A program made the position numbers and the translations under genes. From Microbispora bryophytorum (GTDB taxonomy: Bacteria > Actinomycetota > Actinomycetes > Streptosporangiales > Streptosporangiaceae), in the NCBI RefSeq assembly GCF_006874465.1, contig NZ_VIRL01000008.1:124001-188000 (forward strand): a stretch of DNA of 64,000 nucleotides, in the 5' to 3' direction. Of this stretch, positions 16,434-25,232 are shown one piece after another. The notes under the pieces were generated by a model. It had not been told where the DNA came from and did not search any database. It saw only the letters and a program-made list of their open reading frames with translations. Position 1 is the first letter of the stretch, and each line of letters begins with the position of its first letter.

Positions 16434-17354
16434 ATGATTGAGTTACGGCAGCTCACCAAGAGGTACGGCGAGGTCGCCGTCGTGGACGGCCTCAGCTTCG
16501 ACGTACGGCCGGGCGTCGTCACCGGCTTCCTCGGGCCGAACGGCGCGGGCAAGACGAGCACGATGCGGATGATCCTCGGGCTCGACAGGCCGACGAGCGG
16601 GAGCGCGACGATCGGGGGGCGGCGCTACGCCGACCTGCCCGTACCCCTGCGGGAGGTGGGGGCGCTGCTCGACGCGCACGCCGTGCACCCGCGCAGGACC
16701 GCGTTCGACCACCTGCTCTCCCTGGCGTACGGCAACGGCATCGGACGGCGGCGGGTCGAGGAGGTGCTCGGGCTCGTGGGCCTGGCCGACGTGGCGGGAC
16801 GGCGTCCCGGCGGGTTCTCCCTGGGGATGAAGCAGCGGCTCGGCATCGCGGTGGCGCTGCTGGGCGATCCCCCGGTGGTCCTGCTCGACGAGCCCGTCAA
16901 CGGTCTGGACCCCGAGGGCATCCGCTGGATCCGCACGCTGACGCGGAGCCTGGCCGCCGAGGGCAGAACCATCCTGCTGTCCAGCCACCTGATGAGTGAG
17001 ATGGCCCTCACCGCCGACCACCTCGTCGTCATCGGCCGGGGGCGGCTGATCGCCGACACCGGGCTGGAGACGTTCGTCCAGTCGGCCGCGCGGCAGGGGG
17101 TGCTCGTCCGCACCCCCGACGCGCGGCGGCTCGCCTCGCTGCTCCGGGAGTCCGGCGCCACCGTGCGGCCGGGCGCCGACGGCGGCCTGCTGGTGACCGT
17201 GATGTCCAGTGCCGAGGTCGGCGCTCTCGCCGCCGCTCACGGAATCGTCCTGCACGAGCTCACGCCTCGGCGAGCCTCTCTGGAGGAGGCCTATCTGGAG
17301 CTGACCGGCGACAGCGTCGAGTTCGCCACGAGTGCCGCCGGGGTCGTGTCATGA
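16434..17354 (+). CDS. ABC transporter ATP-binding protein
   Basis: A 306-residue ATPase. Walker A GPNGAGKTS is near residue 40, the signature is FSLGMKQRL (near 130), and Walker B with switch is VVLLDEPVNGLDPEG (near 152), followed by the H-loop SSH. The signature departs from LSGGQ, as is common in the DrrA/bacitracin-type exporter subgroup. The C-terminal 80 residues form the usual DrrA-like extension. It is the first gene of a five-gene operon: permease, second membrane protein, response regulator and sensor kinase follow with 4-bp or near overlaps. The operon is probably an antibiotic or cell-envelope stress exporter (inference). Confidence 0.9.
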   Translation: MIELRQLTKRYGEVAVVDGLSFDVRPGVVTGFLGPNGAGKTSTMRMILGLDRPTSGSATIGGRRYADLPVPLREVGALLDAHAVHPRRTAFDHLLSLAYGNGIGRRRVEEVLGLVGLADVAGRRPGGFSLGMKQRLGIAVALLGDPPVVLLDEPVNGLDPEGIRWIRTLTRSLAAEGRTILLSSHLMSEMALTADHLVVIGRGRLIADTGLETFVQSAARQGVLVRTPDARRLASLLRESGATVRPGADGGLLVTVMSSAEVGALAAAHGIVLHELTPRRASLEEAYLELTGDSVEFATSAAGVVS

Positions 17355-18124
17355 CCGCGTACGGCGTGCTGCGCTCGGAGTGGGTGAAGTTCCGCAGCGT
17401 CCGGGCCATGCTCGGCTGCCTGGCCGGGGCTGTGGTGGCGGCGGGATCGTACGGCTATCTGTTCGGCATGGCGGCCGCACGCGAGTATCTCGGCGCGTCG
17501 GCCGCGGACCGGGCGGCCTTCGACCCCACGGAGACGGCCTTCCGCGCTCTCGTGCTGGCAGGGGTGCTCGTCAGCGCGGTCGGCGTACTGGCCGTGACCA
17601 CCGAGTACGCCGCGGGAACGATGCCGGTGAGCATCACCGCCCTGCCGAGACGCGGGCTCCTCCTCCTCGGCAAGGGGGCCGTCGTCGCGCTGACCACGCT
17701 CCTCATCGGGCCGCCGCTGGCGCTCCTGTCGTTCACGCTCAGTCAGGCGGCGCTGGCCGCGCAGGGCCTGCCGAGCGCCGGAGCCGGTGATCCGGGCGTG
17801 CCCGCGGCGCTGCTGGGCGCGGGCCTGTTCACCGGCCTGATCGGGCTGTACGGAATGGCGCTCGGGTTCCTGCTGCGCAGGTCGGCGGGGGCCATCTCGC
17901 TCGGGACGTTCCTTCTGATCCTGCCGGGCATGGCGAGCCTGTTCCCGAAGCCGGTGGCCAGGTGGATCGTCACCTGGTGGCCGAGCGCGGCGGGCGCACG
18001 GATCTTCGCGGTCCATCCCGGCACCGAGCTGCTCGCGCCGCTCGCGGGCGCCGGTGTGCTCGCCGCCACCGTGCTCGTCCTGCTCTGCGCCGCCGTCGCC
18101 GTCTTCCAGCGGCGGGACGCGTGA
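17351..18124 (+). CDS. ABC transporter permease
   Basis: A 257-residue membrane protein overlapping the ATPase gene by ATGA. It has about six hydrophobic segments: near residues 18-38, 68-92, 105-130, 145-170, 175-200 and 225-250. It begins YGVLRSEWVKFRSVRAM, the cytoplasmic entry typical of ABC-2 type permeases (LxSEWxKLRS). It is translationally coupled to its ATPase and forms the export channel with it. Confidence 0.85.
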   Translation: MTAYGVLRSEWVKFRSVRAMLGCLAGAVVAAGSYGYLFGMAAAREYLGASAADRAAFDPTETAFRALVLAGVLVSAVGVLAVTTEYAAGTMPVSITALPRRGLLLLGKGAVVALTTLLIGPPLALLSFTLSQAALAAQGLPSAGAGDPGVPAALLGAGLFTGLIGLYGMALGFLLRRSAGAISLGTFLLILPGMASLFPKPVARWIVTWWPSAAGARIFAVHPGTELLAPLAGAGVLAATVLVLLCAAVAVFQRRDA

Positions 18125-19260
18125 TGGCGGGCGCCCGGGCCCTGGCGTACCAGACCACGTGCGGAATCGGCGCGGCCCTGCTGGGCTTCGCGGCGATGGC
18201 CGTCGTCGCGGCGCTCGGCGTCGCGGGCGCGGGCGCCCTCGTCCTGGTCCTCGCCCTGCTTCACGGCCGGCCACGCCCGGCGTCCGCAGCCGTGGCACCT
18301 GGGGTGGACACGGCGCAGGCGGTGGAAACTGCGCAGGCGGTGGACACGGCGGACGCGGGGCGGCCTTCGCCGGCCGCGGCGCAGGCGATCCGGATCGTGT
18401 CGTCCCTGGTCGCCTGCCTCGCGCTGCTCGCGCTGACCGCGGCGGCGGCTCGGGGCACCGTCGTGCTGGGTACGGGCGGGCTCCGGGCGGCTTTCGAGCC
18501 GCGGGCGCAGAGCGTGGCGGCCGGCGGTCTCGTCCGCGTCGGCCTGGTGCTGCTGATCTGCCCGGCGCTCACGCGCCTCACTCCGACACGGCCCGCCGTA
18601 CGGGCCGCCGTACGGGCCATGCTGGGTGTGTGGGCGGGAGTCGCGCTGGTGGCGACGCTGCTGGGCGTCGCGGCGGCGCTCCCGGCCCTGCCGGGGGCGG
18701 GCCTCGCCGTGCTGGGCGCGCCCAACGCCGCCTTCGGGGCTCTGTCGGCCACCGCCGGATCCTCCTCCGCGTCCGGGCCGGGAGAGACGATCTCGGGCCT
18801 CACGGCCCTGATGCCCGGACTCGCCCTGAGGCCCCCGGGTGCGGGCGGTGCGGCGTGGACCGGCACACCTGTGCCTCAAACCGGGGGCGCATGGGTCTGG
18901 GGAGTATGGGCCGGGGGCGCCGCCCTGGCCGTGCTCGCGGGAGTGCTCGCCGCCATGCTCACGCCCGCCTCCGCGTACCGTACGCCGCGCACGGCGGTGT
19001 ACGCGGCGATGTGGACGGGGCTGGTCGTCGCCGTCGCGGTCCCCGTCCTGGCGGCGCTCAGCGCGGTGTCCCTGGATGTGACCGCCACGCTGCAGGGGCG
19101 TGTCCTGCCCGTCGCGCGCCTCGGAAGCGACCCCTGGGAGGCGGCCTGGCGGGCGGTGCTCCTGATGGTGCCGCCCGCGGCGCTTCTCGCGGCCTCGGGG
19201 GCCGCGCTCGCCGGGCGGGTGCGGGTGCTCGCCGCGTACCGGCCTGTACGCCGGGCTTAG
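18124..19260 (+). CDS. Polytopic membrane protein of the ABC operon
   Basis: A 378-residue protein starting at ATG 18124, which overlaps the permease TGA. Seven or so hydrophobic segments are visible, including ALLGFAAMAVVAALGVAG, a segment near residues 98-120, GVALVATLLGVAAALPAL and VAVAVPVLAALSAVSLD. The FEPRAQSVAAGG and LGAPNAAFGAL stretches recall the streptophobe-type membrane proteins of streptomycetes, but I am not certain. A Thr/Ala/Asp repeat VDTAQAVETAQAVDTADA sits in a loop. It may be an accessory subunit of the exporter or the signal receptor of the following two-component pair. Confidence 0.65.
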   Translation: MAGARALAYQTTCGIGAALLGFAAMAVVAALGVAGAGALVLVLALLHGRPRPASAAVAPGVDTAQAVETAQAVDTADAGRPSPAAAQAIRIVSSLVACLALLALTAAAARGTVVLGTGGLRAAFEPRAQSVAAGGLVRVGLVLLICPALTRLTPTRPAVRAAVRAMLGVWAGVALVATLLGVAAALPALPGAGLAVLGAPNAAFGALSATAGSSSASGPGETISGLTALMPGLALRPPGAGGAAWTGTPVPQTGGAWVWGVWAGGAALAVLAGVLAAMLTPASAYRTPRTAVYAAMWTGLVVAVAVPVLAALSAVSLDVTATLQGRVLPVARLGSDPWEAAWRAVLLMVPPAALLAASGAALAGRVRVLAAYRPVRRA

Positions 19261-19304
19261 CACCGCGTACCTATTCTTCCGCTGATCGGCGAAGGGAGGC
19301 CGGG

Positions 19305-20015
19305 GTGGACGGGTGGCATCTGCTGGTGGTCGACGACGAACCCGTGGTGCGGGAACTGCTGGCGGCCACGCTGCGCTTCGCGGGATACGAGGTGACCTCG
19401 GCCGCCACCGGGTCGCAGGCCCTGGAGATCGCGCGGGACACGCCGCCCTGCCTCGTGCTCCTCGACGTCATGCTGCCCGACATGGATGGTTTCGAGGTCA
19501 TGCGCCGTCTCCGGAAGCTTCCCCGCCGACTGTCCGGCGGCCGTCCCGATCAGGTGCCTGTGCTGTTCCTGACCGCGCGCGACACCACGCAGGACAAGAT
19601 CAACGGGCTGCGTCTGGGCGGCGACGACTACGTGACCAAGCCGTTCGACCTGGAGGAGCTGCTCGCCCGGATCGAGGCCGTGCTCAGGCGCGCCGGGGCC
19701 GCCCCCGAGGACCGCACGCTGCGGGTGGCCGACCTCGAACTCGATCCGGAGGGCCTTCAGGTGCTTCGGGCGGGCACTCCCGTGCGGCTGTCGCCGACCG
19801 AGTTCCGCCTGCTCCACTATCTGGTGCTCAACGCCGGGAGGGTGGTGTCCAAGGCGCAGATCCTGGAGCACGTCTGGCGGTACGACTTCGCCGGGGACTC
19901 CAGCATCGTGGACACGTACGTGAGCTATGTGCGCCGCAAGGTCGACAGAACCGGGCCCAAGCTGATCCACACCATGCACGGGATCGGATACGTGCTGCGC
20001 GGGCCGCGCTCATGA
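19305..20015 (+). CDS. OmpR/PhoB-type response regulator
   Basis: A 236-residue regulator. GTG 19305 is preceded by GGGAGG. The receiver domain (1-125) has the acidic pair VVDDEP, phosphoacceptor Asp in LVLLDVMLPDMDG, Thr in LFLTARD and Lys in VTKPFD. The C-terminal winged helix (about 138-232) has the typical LSPTEFRLLHYLVLNAGRVV, then SIVDTYVSYVRRKV and the closing GIGYVLR. It lies 44 bp after the membrane protein gene and overlaps the kinase gene by ATGA. It probably controls this operon. Confidence 0.92.
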   Translation: MDGWHLLVVDDEPVVRELLAATLRFAGYEVTSAATGSQALEIARDTPPCLVLLDVMLPDMDGFEVMRRLRKLPRRLSGGRPDQVPVLFLTARDTTQDKINGLRLGGDDYVTKPFDLEELLARIEAVLRRAGAAPEDRTLRVADLELDPEGLQVLRAGTPVRLSPTEFRLLHYLVLNAGRVVSKAQILEHVWRYDFAGDSSIVDTYVSYVRRKVDRTGPKLIHTMHGIGYVLRGPRS

Positions 20016-21625
20016 CGGCGCGCACGAGCCGTCCGGCACCGCGCCCGCGTGGCCTGTCAGCGGGCTTACGCGACCTGTCACCGCGCCCGCGCGGCCGGTG
20101 GCCGCGCTCAGGCGGCCTGTCGCTGCGTGGGCGGCTTCTGCTCACCACCATGGCCCTGCTCACGGCCGGGCTCGCGATCAGCGGCGCGGTCGCGGTCGCC
20201 ACGCTGCGGGCCCACCTCATCGAACGCGTGGACCGGCAGCTCACCCCGATGGCCACGGTCCTGGCGCGGGTCCCCGCCCTGCTGGTCGCCGTGCCGGCCG
20301 CGCCGCAGAGCCGCCAGCTGCTGGGCGCCCTGCCCGGCATGGACCTGATCGACCAGGTGTACGTCGCGTACCTGCGCGCCGACGGCACCGTCGAGCAGGA
20401 GGGCGATCCGTGGCCGCGGGACGGGCAACAGGACGGGCAACGGAGTGGGGGCCTGTCACTCCCCCGGCTCGACACCGCCGCGGTCGAGCGGCGTGCCGGG
20501 CGGCCGTTCGACGCGACCGGCCCAGGCGGCAGGTGGCGGGTCGTCGCCGTCCCGCGGCCCGCCTCGGCGACGGCGCCCGCCGCCGCGTCCGGCAGCGTCG
20601 TCGTGGCGGCGTCGCTCGGCGGCGTGAGGTCCACCGTCGGCCGCCTGACGACGGTCTGCGCGGCGACCGCGGCGGCGCTCGTGACGTCGCTCGCCGTCAT
20701 CGGATGGTTCGCCGTACGGCGGGGGTTGCGGCCGTTGCGGCGTATCGAGGAGACCGCCGCGGCCATAGCCGGGGGCGACCTGTCGCGGCGCGTCCCCGCG
20801 TTGGCCTCGCCCCGGACCGAGGTCGGCCGGCTGGGGGCCGCCCTGAACGTCATGCTCGGCCAGCTGGAGGCGGCCTTCGCCGAGCGGGAGCGGGCGCAGG
20901 CCCGGATGCGCCGCTTCGTCGCGGACGCCAGCCACGAGTTGCGCACTCCGCTCTTCGGCATCAAGGGGTTCGCCGAACTGCACCGGATGGGCGGGCTGCC
21001 CGACGCCGATCTCACCCTCGGCCGCATCGAGAGCGAGGCGGGGCGCCTGGTCCGGCTCGTGGAGGACCTGCTCCTGCTGGCCCGCCTGGACGAGGGCGAG
21101 GACGCCCTGCCCATGGACTTCGCGCCCATGGACCTGCGGACGCTCGCCGCCGACGCCCACAACGACCTGCGCGCGCTGGACCCCGGACGGGAGGTCACGC
21201 TGACCGGGCCGGACGGCGGGCCACCGGGTGCGGCGCCGGTTCACGGCGACGAGGCGCGGCTGCGCCAGATGGTCTCCAACCTGGTGGGAAACGCCGTCGC
21301 CCACACCCCGCCGGGCACGCCGGTGCGGATCGGCGTCGGCACGGCCGGCGGGGGCGGGGTCCTGGTGATCGCCGACGAGGGGCCCGGGATGCCCGCGGAG
21401 GAGGCCACCCGGGTGTTCGACCGTTTCTACCGGGTGGACGGCTCACGCACCCGCACCGGCGCCGGAGGCGCCGGGCTGGGCCTGGCCATCGTCCGGTCGA
21501 TCGTCGCCGCGCACGGGGGCACGGTGGAGCTGCGGACACGGCCCGGCGAGGGGGCCGCCTTCCGCGTCGTCCTGCCCTGCACGCCACTGTCTCCACACGG
21601 CCAGACCGGGCCGGACACGACCTAG
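20012..21625 (+). CDS. Sensor histidine kinase of the ABC operon
   Basis: A 537-residue kinase. A basic, proline/arginine-rich cytoplasmic start has two similar GLS(x)GLRDLS / GGLSLRG stretches. The first membrane helix is near 43-63, an extracytoplasmic sensor loop about 64-205, the second helix near 207-232, then HAMP and HisKA with ASHELRTPLFGIKG (phosphoacceptor His). The catalytic part has N-box LVGNAVAHTPPG, G1 DEGPGMP, F-box and G2 GGAGLGLAIV. It forms a pair with the preceding regulator. The stop overlaps by 4 bp the stop of the convergent esterase-like gene. Confidence 0.92.
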   Translation: MTARTSRPAPRPRGLSAGLRDLSPRPRGRWPRSGGLSLRGRLLLTTMALLTAGLAISGAVAVATLRAHLIERVDRQLTPMATVLARVPALLVAVPAAPQSRQLLGALPGMDLIDQVYVAYLRADGTVEQEGDPWPRDGQQDGQRSGGLSLPRLDTAAVERRAGRPFDATGPGGRWRVVAVPRPASATAPAAASGSVVVAASLGGVRSTVGRLTTVCAATAAALVTSLAVIGWFAVRRGLRPLRRIEETAAAIAGGDLSRRVPALASPRTEVGRLGAALNVMLGQLEAAFAERERAQARMRRFVADASHELRTPLFGIKGFAELHRMGGLPDADLTLGRIESEAGRLVRLVEDLLLLARLDEGEDALPMDFAPMDLRTLAADAHNDLRALDPGREVTLTGPDGGPPGAAPVHGDEARLRQMVSNLVGNAVAHTPPGTPVRIGVGTAGGGGVLVIADEGPGMPAEEATRVFDRFYRVDGSRTRTGAGGAGLGLAIVRSIVAAHGGTVELRTRPGEGAAFRVVLPCTPLSPHGQTGPDTT

Positions 21626-22824
21626 CTTCGCGTGACGTCCCTGACGAACACGACCCCGTCGTAGGCGGCGAGGTGGGCCGGGTCCAGCGCGGAGTAGCCG
21701 AACCAGGGAGACTCGCGGGGGGCGGGCCGCGCGTCGCCGAGGGCGGCGGCCAGGCGGCGGGCGTCGACGACGTAGCGGTCCTCGGGGATCGCGTAAAGGA
21801 GCCCTTCGAGCGTGTCCGGGGGCGGCGCGTCCACTCCCTGGTGCCGGATCGTGCCGACCGCCGTGGCCAGGAAGGCGTATCCCTCACCCAGGTGGGCGCT
21901 CGCGATCGCACCGGAGCTCCACCATTCGAACGGCGTGCCGCCCAACCGCATCGTGCTCTTGCTCCGCTGGAAATGCGCGTTGTGGGCGTGGACCAGGGCC
22001 GGGCCCCGCTCGGCGGCGGCGAGGAGATTGGCGGCGATCATCGAACTGCGCAGGCCCAGCAGGCGCGGCATGCGGCCCGGTGACGTGTCGGCCATCCAGT
22101 GGTGGTAGCGCAGCAGGCCGGTGGCGGCACGCCCGTACAGGTGCGCCCGGTCCCAGTCGTCCCCGGAGGACACCGCGACCAGGTGCGGCGTCTCCGCGTC
22201 GAGCAGCGCCACGAGATCGTCGGCGAGCAGCCGCAGCTTTCCGGCCTCGGCCGACTGCCCCACGGATTGGGACGGGTCCATCATCGTGGCGGGATTGGCC
22301 CAGCGGCCGTCGGGGCCGAGCAGGCGGTCGAGTGTTTCCGCATCACAGGGGAGCAGGTCCGCGTCCACCCGGGCCGCGAGGTAGCCGTGCAGAGCGGTGA
22401 GGGCCTGCCGCGGGCTCGCGGCGTGGCTCATCTCCAGCGGACCGTCGAGACCGGCGAAGCGCAGCCGCTCGGCCACGGGCCGGCCCTCGTTGTAGGCGCG
22501 CATCCAGCGCACGAGCTCCCGGTTGGCCGCGGACGCGCCCCAGCCGTGGCTGAATCCGCGCTCCATGACCTCGTCGAGGGAGCCCGTGCCCGAGGTGACG
22601 TAGTCGTCCACGACCAGGCCCATCAGGCAGTCGCTCTCGATCCCGATCGTCCGGTAGCCCTCCTGCTCGACGAGCTGCCGGAAGAGCTCGTTGCGCACGT
22701 CGAGCAGGAGGTCCTCACCGTGGGTGGGCTCGCCCAGCGCGAGCAGCCGCGGCCGGGCCGGAAGCAGCCTCATGACGGAGGCGGCCTCGACGGGACGGAC
22801 GGTGTCCTTGATGCCGGTATCCAT
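21622..22824 (-). CDS. Erythromycin esterase-family protein
   Basis: A 400-residue protein of the erythromycin esterase/succinoglycan-biosynthesis family (PF05139). The N-terminal motif LLALGEPTHGEDLLLDVRNE holds the Glu and His conserved at the Ere active site. YRTIGIESDC and GFSHGWGASAANRELVRWMR follow, and HAHNAHFQRS later carries further conserved His. Ere enzymes hydrolyse the macrolactone of macrolides, but many actinobacterial relatives have unknown substrates, so resistance is only a possibility. The start codon lies directly after a perfect 8-bp inverted repeat. Confidence 0.8.
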   Translation of the reverse strand: MDTGIKDTVRPVEAASVMRLLPARPRLLALGEPTHGEDLLLDVRNELFRQLVEQEGYRTIGIESDCLMGLVVDDYVTSGTGSLDEVMERGFSHGWGASAANRELVRWMRAYNEGRPVAERLRFAGLDGPLEMSHAASPRQALTALHGYLAARVDADLLPCDAETLDRLLGPDGRWANPATMMDPSQSVGQSAEAGKLRLLADDLVALLDAETPHLVAVSSGDDWDRAHLYGRAATGLLRYHHWMADTSPGRMPRLLGLRSSMIAANLLAAAERGPALVHAHNAHFQRSKSTMRLGGTPFEWWSSGAIASAHLGEGYAFLATAVGTIRHQGVDAPPPDTLEGLLYAIPEDRYVVDARRLAAALGDARPAPRESPWFGYSALDPAHLAAYDGVVFVRDVTRS

Positions 22825-22826
22825 AC

Positions 22827-22871
22827 CTTCAACGGTATCGTTGAAGTATTTCGTGGAGACTTAACCGTTAA
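22827..22871 (-). promoter_or_regulatory. Promoter and operator of the esterase-family gene
   Basis: On the minus strand TTAACG, 17 bp, then TACTTC form a likely promoter with a very short leader before ATG 22824. CTTCAACG-GTAT-CGTTGAAG (22827-22846), a perfect inverted repeat, covers the expected transcription start. A TetR- or MarR-type repressor could bind it; none is encoded next to it. Confidence 0.5.
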
Positions 22872-22958
22872 AACGCCAGAACGATAGAGAGAAACCCTCA
22901 ATTGGCGACTTCAAGCGCCCCGGCGGCGGGTGCGGCTTGCCCGGGTGGGAAAACGCCG

Positions 22959-22998
22959 ACGCCGCGGGGGCACGGCTAAGCGTGCGGCCCCGCGGCGT
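22959..22998. other. Long GC-rich hairpin
   Basis: ACGCCGCGGGGGCACG and CGTGCGGCCCCGCGGCGT pair around a GCTAAG loop with one bulge. The hairpin lies downstream of the RNase H-phosphatase gene and upstream of the esterase gene. It is probably a terminator for the former. Confidence 0.5.
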
Positions 22999-23034
22999 GT
23001 CGCCTCGGCAGAGAGCGGGCCTCTCAGTGGAAAG

Positions 23035-23125
23035 CGCGGCGCCCTGTCAGAGGGCACCCTGTGAGAACAGCGCCCTAGGAGCAGCGCCCTGTAAGAGGGC
23101 CCTGTGAGAGCGGCGCCTTGTGAGC
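23035..23125. repeat. Imperfect direct repeats downstream of the RNase H-phosphatase gene
   Basis: GCGCCCTGTCAGAGGGCACC and GCGCCCTGTAAGAGGGCCC, each followed by CTGTGAGA and a GCGCC-type block, form two to three decayed copies of a roughly 35-50 bp unit. No protein is encoded. The repeats can also fold. Confidence 0.5.
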
Positions 23126-23129
23126 GGCG

Positions 23130-24485
23130 TCAGGAAAGGTGGGCGGTGTCGTTGAGCGCCCGTACGACGGCGGGCCCGTCGGCGTAGTAGTCGATCGCCG
23201 ACAGACAGGCCAGGTCGAGATGCATCCGATAGAGGGCCTCCGGCGGAGCGCCCAGCGCGAGGCGGACGAGCATCTTGATCGGGGTCACATGGGAGACCAC
23301 GACCACGCTGCGGCCTTCGTGGGCCTTCACGATGCGGTCCCTCGCCTGCTCGACCCTGAGAGCGGTCGACGCGAAGCTCTCCCCGCCGGGCGGCGCGACG
23401 TCGGGGTCGGCCAGCCAGGCCGCCAGTTCGCGGGGCCAGCGCTGCTGGATCTCGGCGAACGTGTGCCCCTCCCACTCGCCGAAGTCGGTCTCGCGGAGGT
23501 CGTGGTCGACCAGCACCGCCAAACCCGTCCGGGCGGCCACCGCCTCCGCCGTCTGCCGGGCGCGCGCGAGCGGGGAGGCGACGATCACCTCGACCTCGTA
23601 CGGCTGCCGCGACAGGCGCAGGGCGGCGGCCTCGGCCTGCGCGAGCCCCGTCCGGGTGAGCGACGGGTCGCCCAGCCCCGAGAACCGCTTGTCCACCGAC
23701 AGCGGGGTCTGCCCGTGCCTGAGCAGGAGCAGGGACGTGGCGACGCGCGTGGCCCGGGGCATCCACCCATGCCCGCGCCTGTCGTGGGACGTGGCCGTTC
23801 CGGCCGCCGCGTCCGCGCCTCCGCCGGCGGTCCCCGCACCGGTCGCGCCGGAGGTCCCCGCGCGCTCACCGGCGGTTTCCCCGACGGCGGCGACCGGAGC
23901 CCGGGCGGCGAGAGCAGGGGCACCGAGAGTAGGGGCACCGAGAGCACGGGCGCCGGGATCGGCGTCGAACAGCGAGGGCGCGTCGATGTTGGGCGGCTCC
24001 GCGCCGGGCTCGACGGCCGGGGCGGAGTCCGGCGCCGAGGTGAGCGCGCTCGCCCGCCAGGTCTCCCCCCGGGCCGCCGCGTCCATCGCCTCGTTGGCGA
24101 GCCGGTCGGCGTGGCTGTTGCGCTCGCGCGGAATCCACGTCCAGGTGACCCGGAACCGCCGGGCCAGGCCCGCCGCCTCCAGGGCGAGCGGCCGCAGGCC
24201 CTCGTGCTTGACCTTCCACCGGCCGGCCATCTGCTCGATGACCAGCTTGGAGTCCATCCGCACCTCGACCTGAGCGCCCTCCGCGCCGAGCGCGAGCAGC
24301 GCACGGAGCCCGGCGATCAGGCCGCGGTATTCGGCCACGTTGTTGGTCGCGGTGCCGATCGACTCGGCGGCCTCGGCGAGCACCCGCCCGGCCTCGTCCT
24401 TGACCACCGCGCCGTACCCGGCCGGGCCCGGATTGCCCCGCGACCCCCCGTCGGCCTCGACGGTGAACTCCACGGCGACCGTCAC
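23130..24485 (-). CDS. Bifunctional RNase HI / histidine (acid) phosphatase
   Basis: A 451-residue fusion. GTG 24485 overlaps the zinc-ribbon gene's TGA. Residues 1-145 are RNase HI with all four acidic residues in place: VEADGGSRGNPG, NNVAEYRGL, VRMDSKLVIEQM and NSHADRLANEAM. A low-complexity linker rich in Ala, Pro and Gly follows (about 146-245). Residues 246-451 are a histidine phosphatase with LLLLRHGQTPLS and the second catalytic His in VVVVSHVTPIK. In mycobacteria the orthologue degrades RNA-DNA hybrids and has a phosphatase activity linked to cobalamin precursors. The order Nif3-zinc ribbon-RNase H is conserved in actinobacteria. Confidence 0.93.
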   Translation of the reverse strand: MTVAVEFTVEADGGSRGNPGPAGYGAVVKDEAGRVLAEAAESIGTATNNVAEYRGLIAGLRALLALGAEGAQVEVRMDSKLVIEQMAGRWKVKHEGLRPLALEAAGLARRFRVTWTWIPRERNSHADRLANEAMDAAARGETWRASALTSAPDSAPAVEPGAEPPNIDAPSLFDADPGARALGAPTLGAPALAARAPVAAVGETAGERAGTSGATGAGTAGGGADAAAGTATSHDRRGHGWMPRATRVATSLLLLRHGQTPLSVDKRFSGLGDPSLTRTGLAQAEAAALRLSRQPYEVEVIVASPLARARQTAEAVAARTGLAVLVDHDLRETDFGEWEGHTFAEIQQRWPRELAAWLADPDVAPPGGESFASTALRVEQARDRIVKAHEGRSVVVVSHVTPIKMLVRLALGAPPEALYRMHLDLACLSAIDYYADGPAVVRALNDTAHLS

Positions 24486-25222
24486 AGACCCGACTCGCCC
24501 GTACGGACCAGGATGCGGCGGCACTCCTCGCAGCGGACCACCTCGTCGTGGGCGGCGGCCCGGATCCGGTTGAGGTCGGCGATCGACAGGGTCGTGCGGC
24601 AGCCGAGGCACCGGCCGCCGTGCAGCATGGCGGCGCCGATGCCGCTCTGCTCGCGCATCTTCTCGTACAGCCCGAGCAGGTCGGCGGGGACGTCGGCGGT
24701 GATCACGGACCGGCCGGAGGTCAGCTCGCCGGCCTCCTTGTCGATCTCCGCGAACGCCGCGTCCCTGCGGTCCTCGGCGGCGCGCAGCGTGCCGGTCACC
24801 TCTTCGCGCTCCGCCTTGAGCGCGGCGACCCGGGCGTCGGCCGCCTCCCGGCGCTCCATGATCTCCAGCACGATCTCCTCCAGGTCCGACTGCCTGCGCC
24901 GCAGCGAGACGATCTCGGACTGGAGGCTCGCCAGGTCCTTCGGCGAGGAGACCTGCCCGGAGTCGAGGCGCTTGGTGTCGCGCTCGACCCGGACGCGTAC
25001 GGCGTCCACGTCCGACTCGGCCTTGGCCTGGTCGCGGGCGAGGTCGCCGGCCTCGGTCTCGGCGGCGATGATCTGCGTGGAGACCTGGGCCAGCCTCTTG
25101 GACAGCTCGTCGATCTCGGCGAGCTCCGGCAGGCTGCGGCGACGATGCCGCAACCGGTCGAGGCCGGTGTCGAGCTCAGCGAGATCGAGCAGACGCTTCT
25201 GTGCTTCCGGTGCGGCCTTCAT
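24482..25222 (-). CDS. Zinc-ribbon coiled-coil protein (CT398/DUF164 type)
   Basis: A 246-residue protein. Residues about 1-175 form a long helical coiled coil (heptads such as LASLQSEIVSLRRRQSDLEE). The C-terminus has a four-cysteine zinc ribbon, GGRCLGCRTTL and VVRCEECRRIL. ATG 25222 follows GAGGG, whereas the longer frame upstream is proline/arginine-rich and not coding-like. It is always found with Nif3-like and RNase H genes in this phylum. The proposed role is nucleic-acid binding; it is uncharacterised. It overlaps the next gene by GTGA. Confidence 0.88.
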   Translation of the reverse strand: MKAAPEAQKRLLDLAELDTGLDRLRHRRRSLPELAEIDELSKRLAQVSTQIIAAETEAGDLARDQAKAESDVDAVRVRVERDTKRLDSGQVSSPKDLASLQSEIVSLRRRQSDLEEIVLEIMERREAADARVAALKAEREEVTGTLRAAEDRRDAAFAEIDKEAGELTSGRSVITADVPADLLGLYEKMREQSGIGAAMLHGGRCLGCRTTLSIADLNRIRAAAHDEVVRCEECRRILVRTGESGL

Positions 25223-25232
25223 CCCAAATCCC

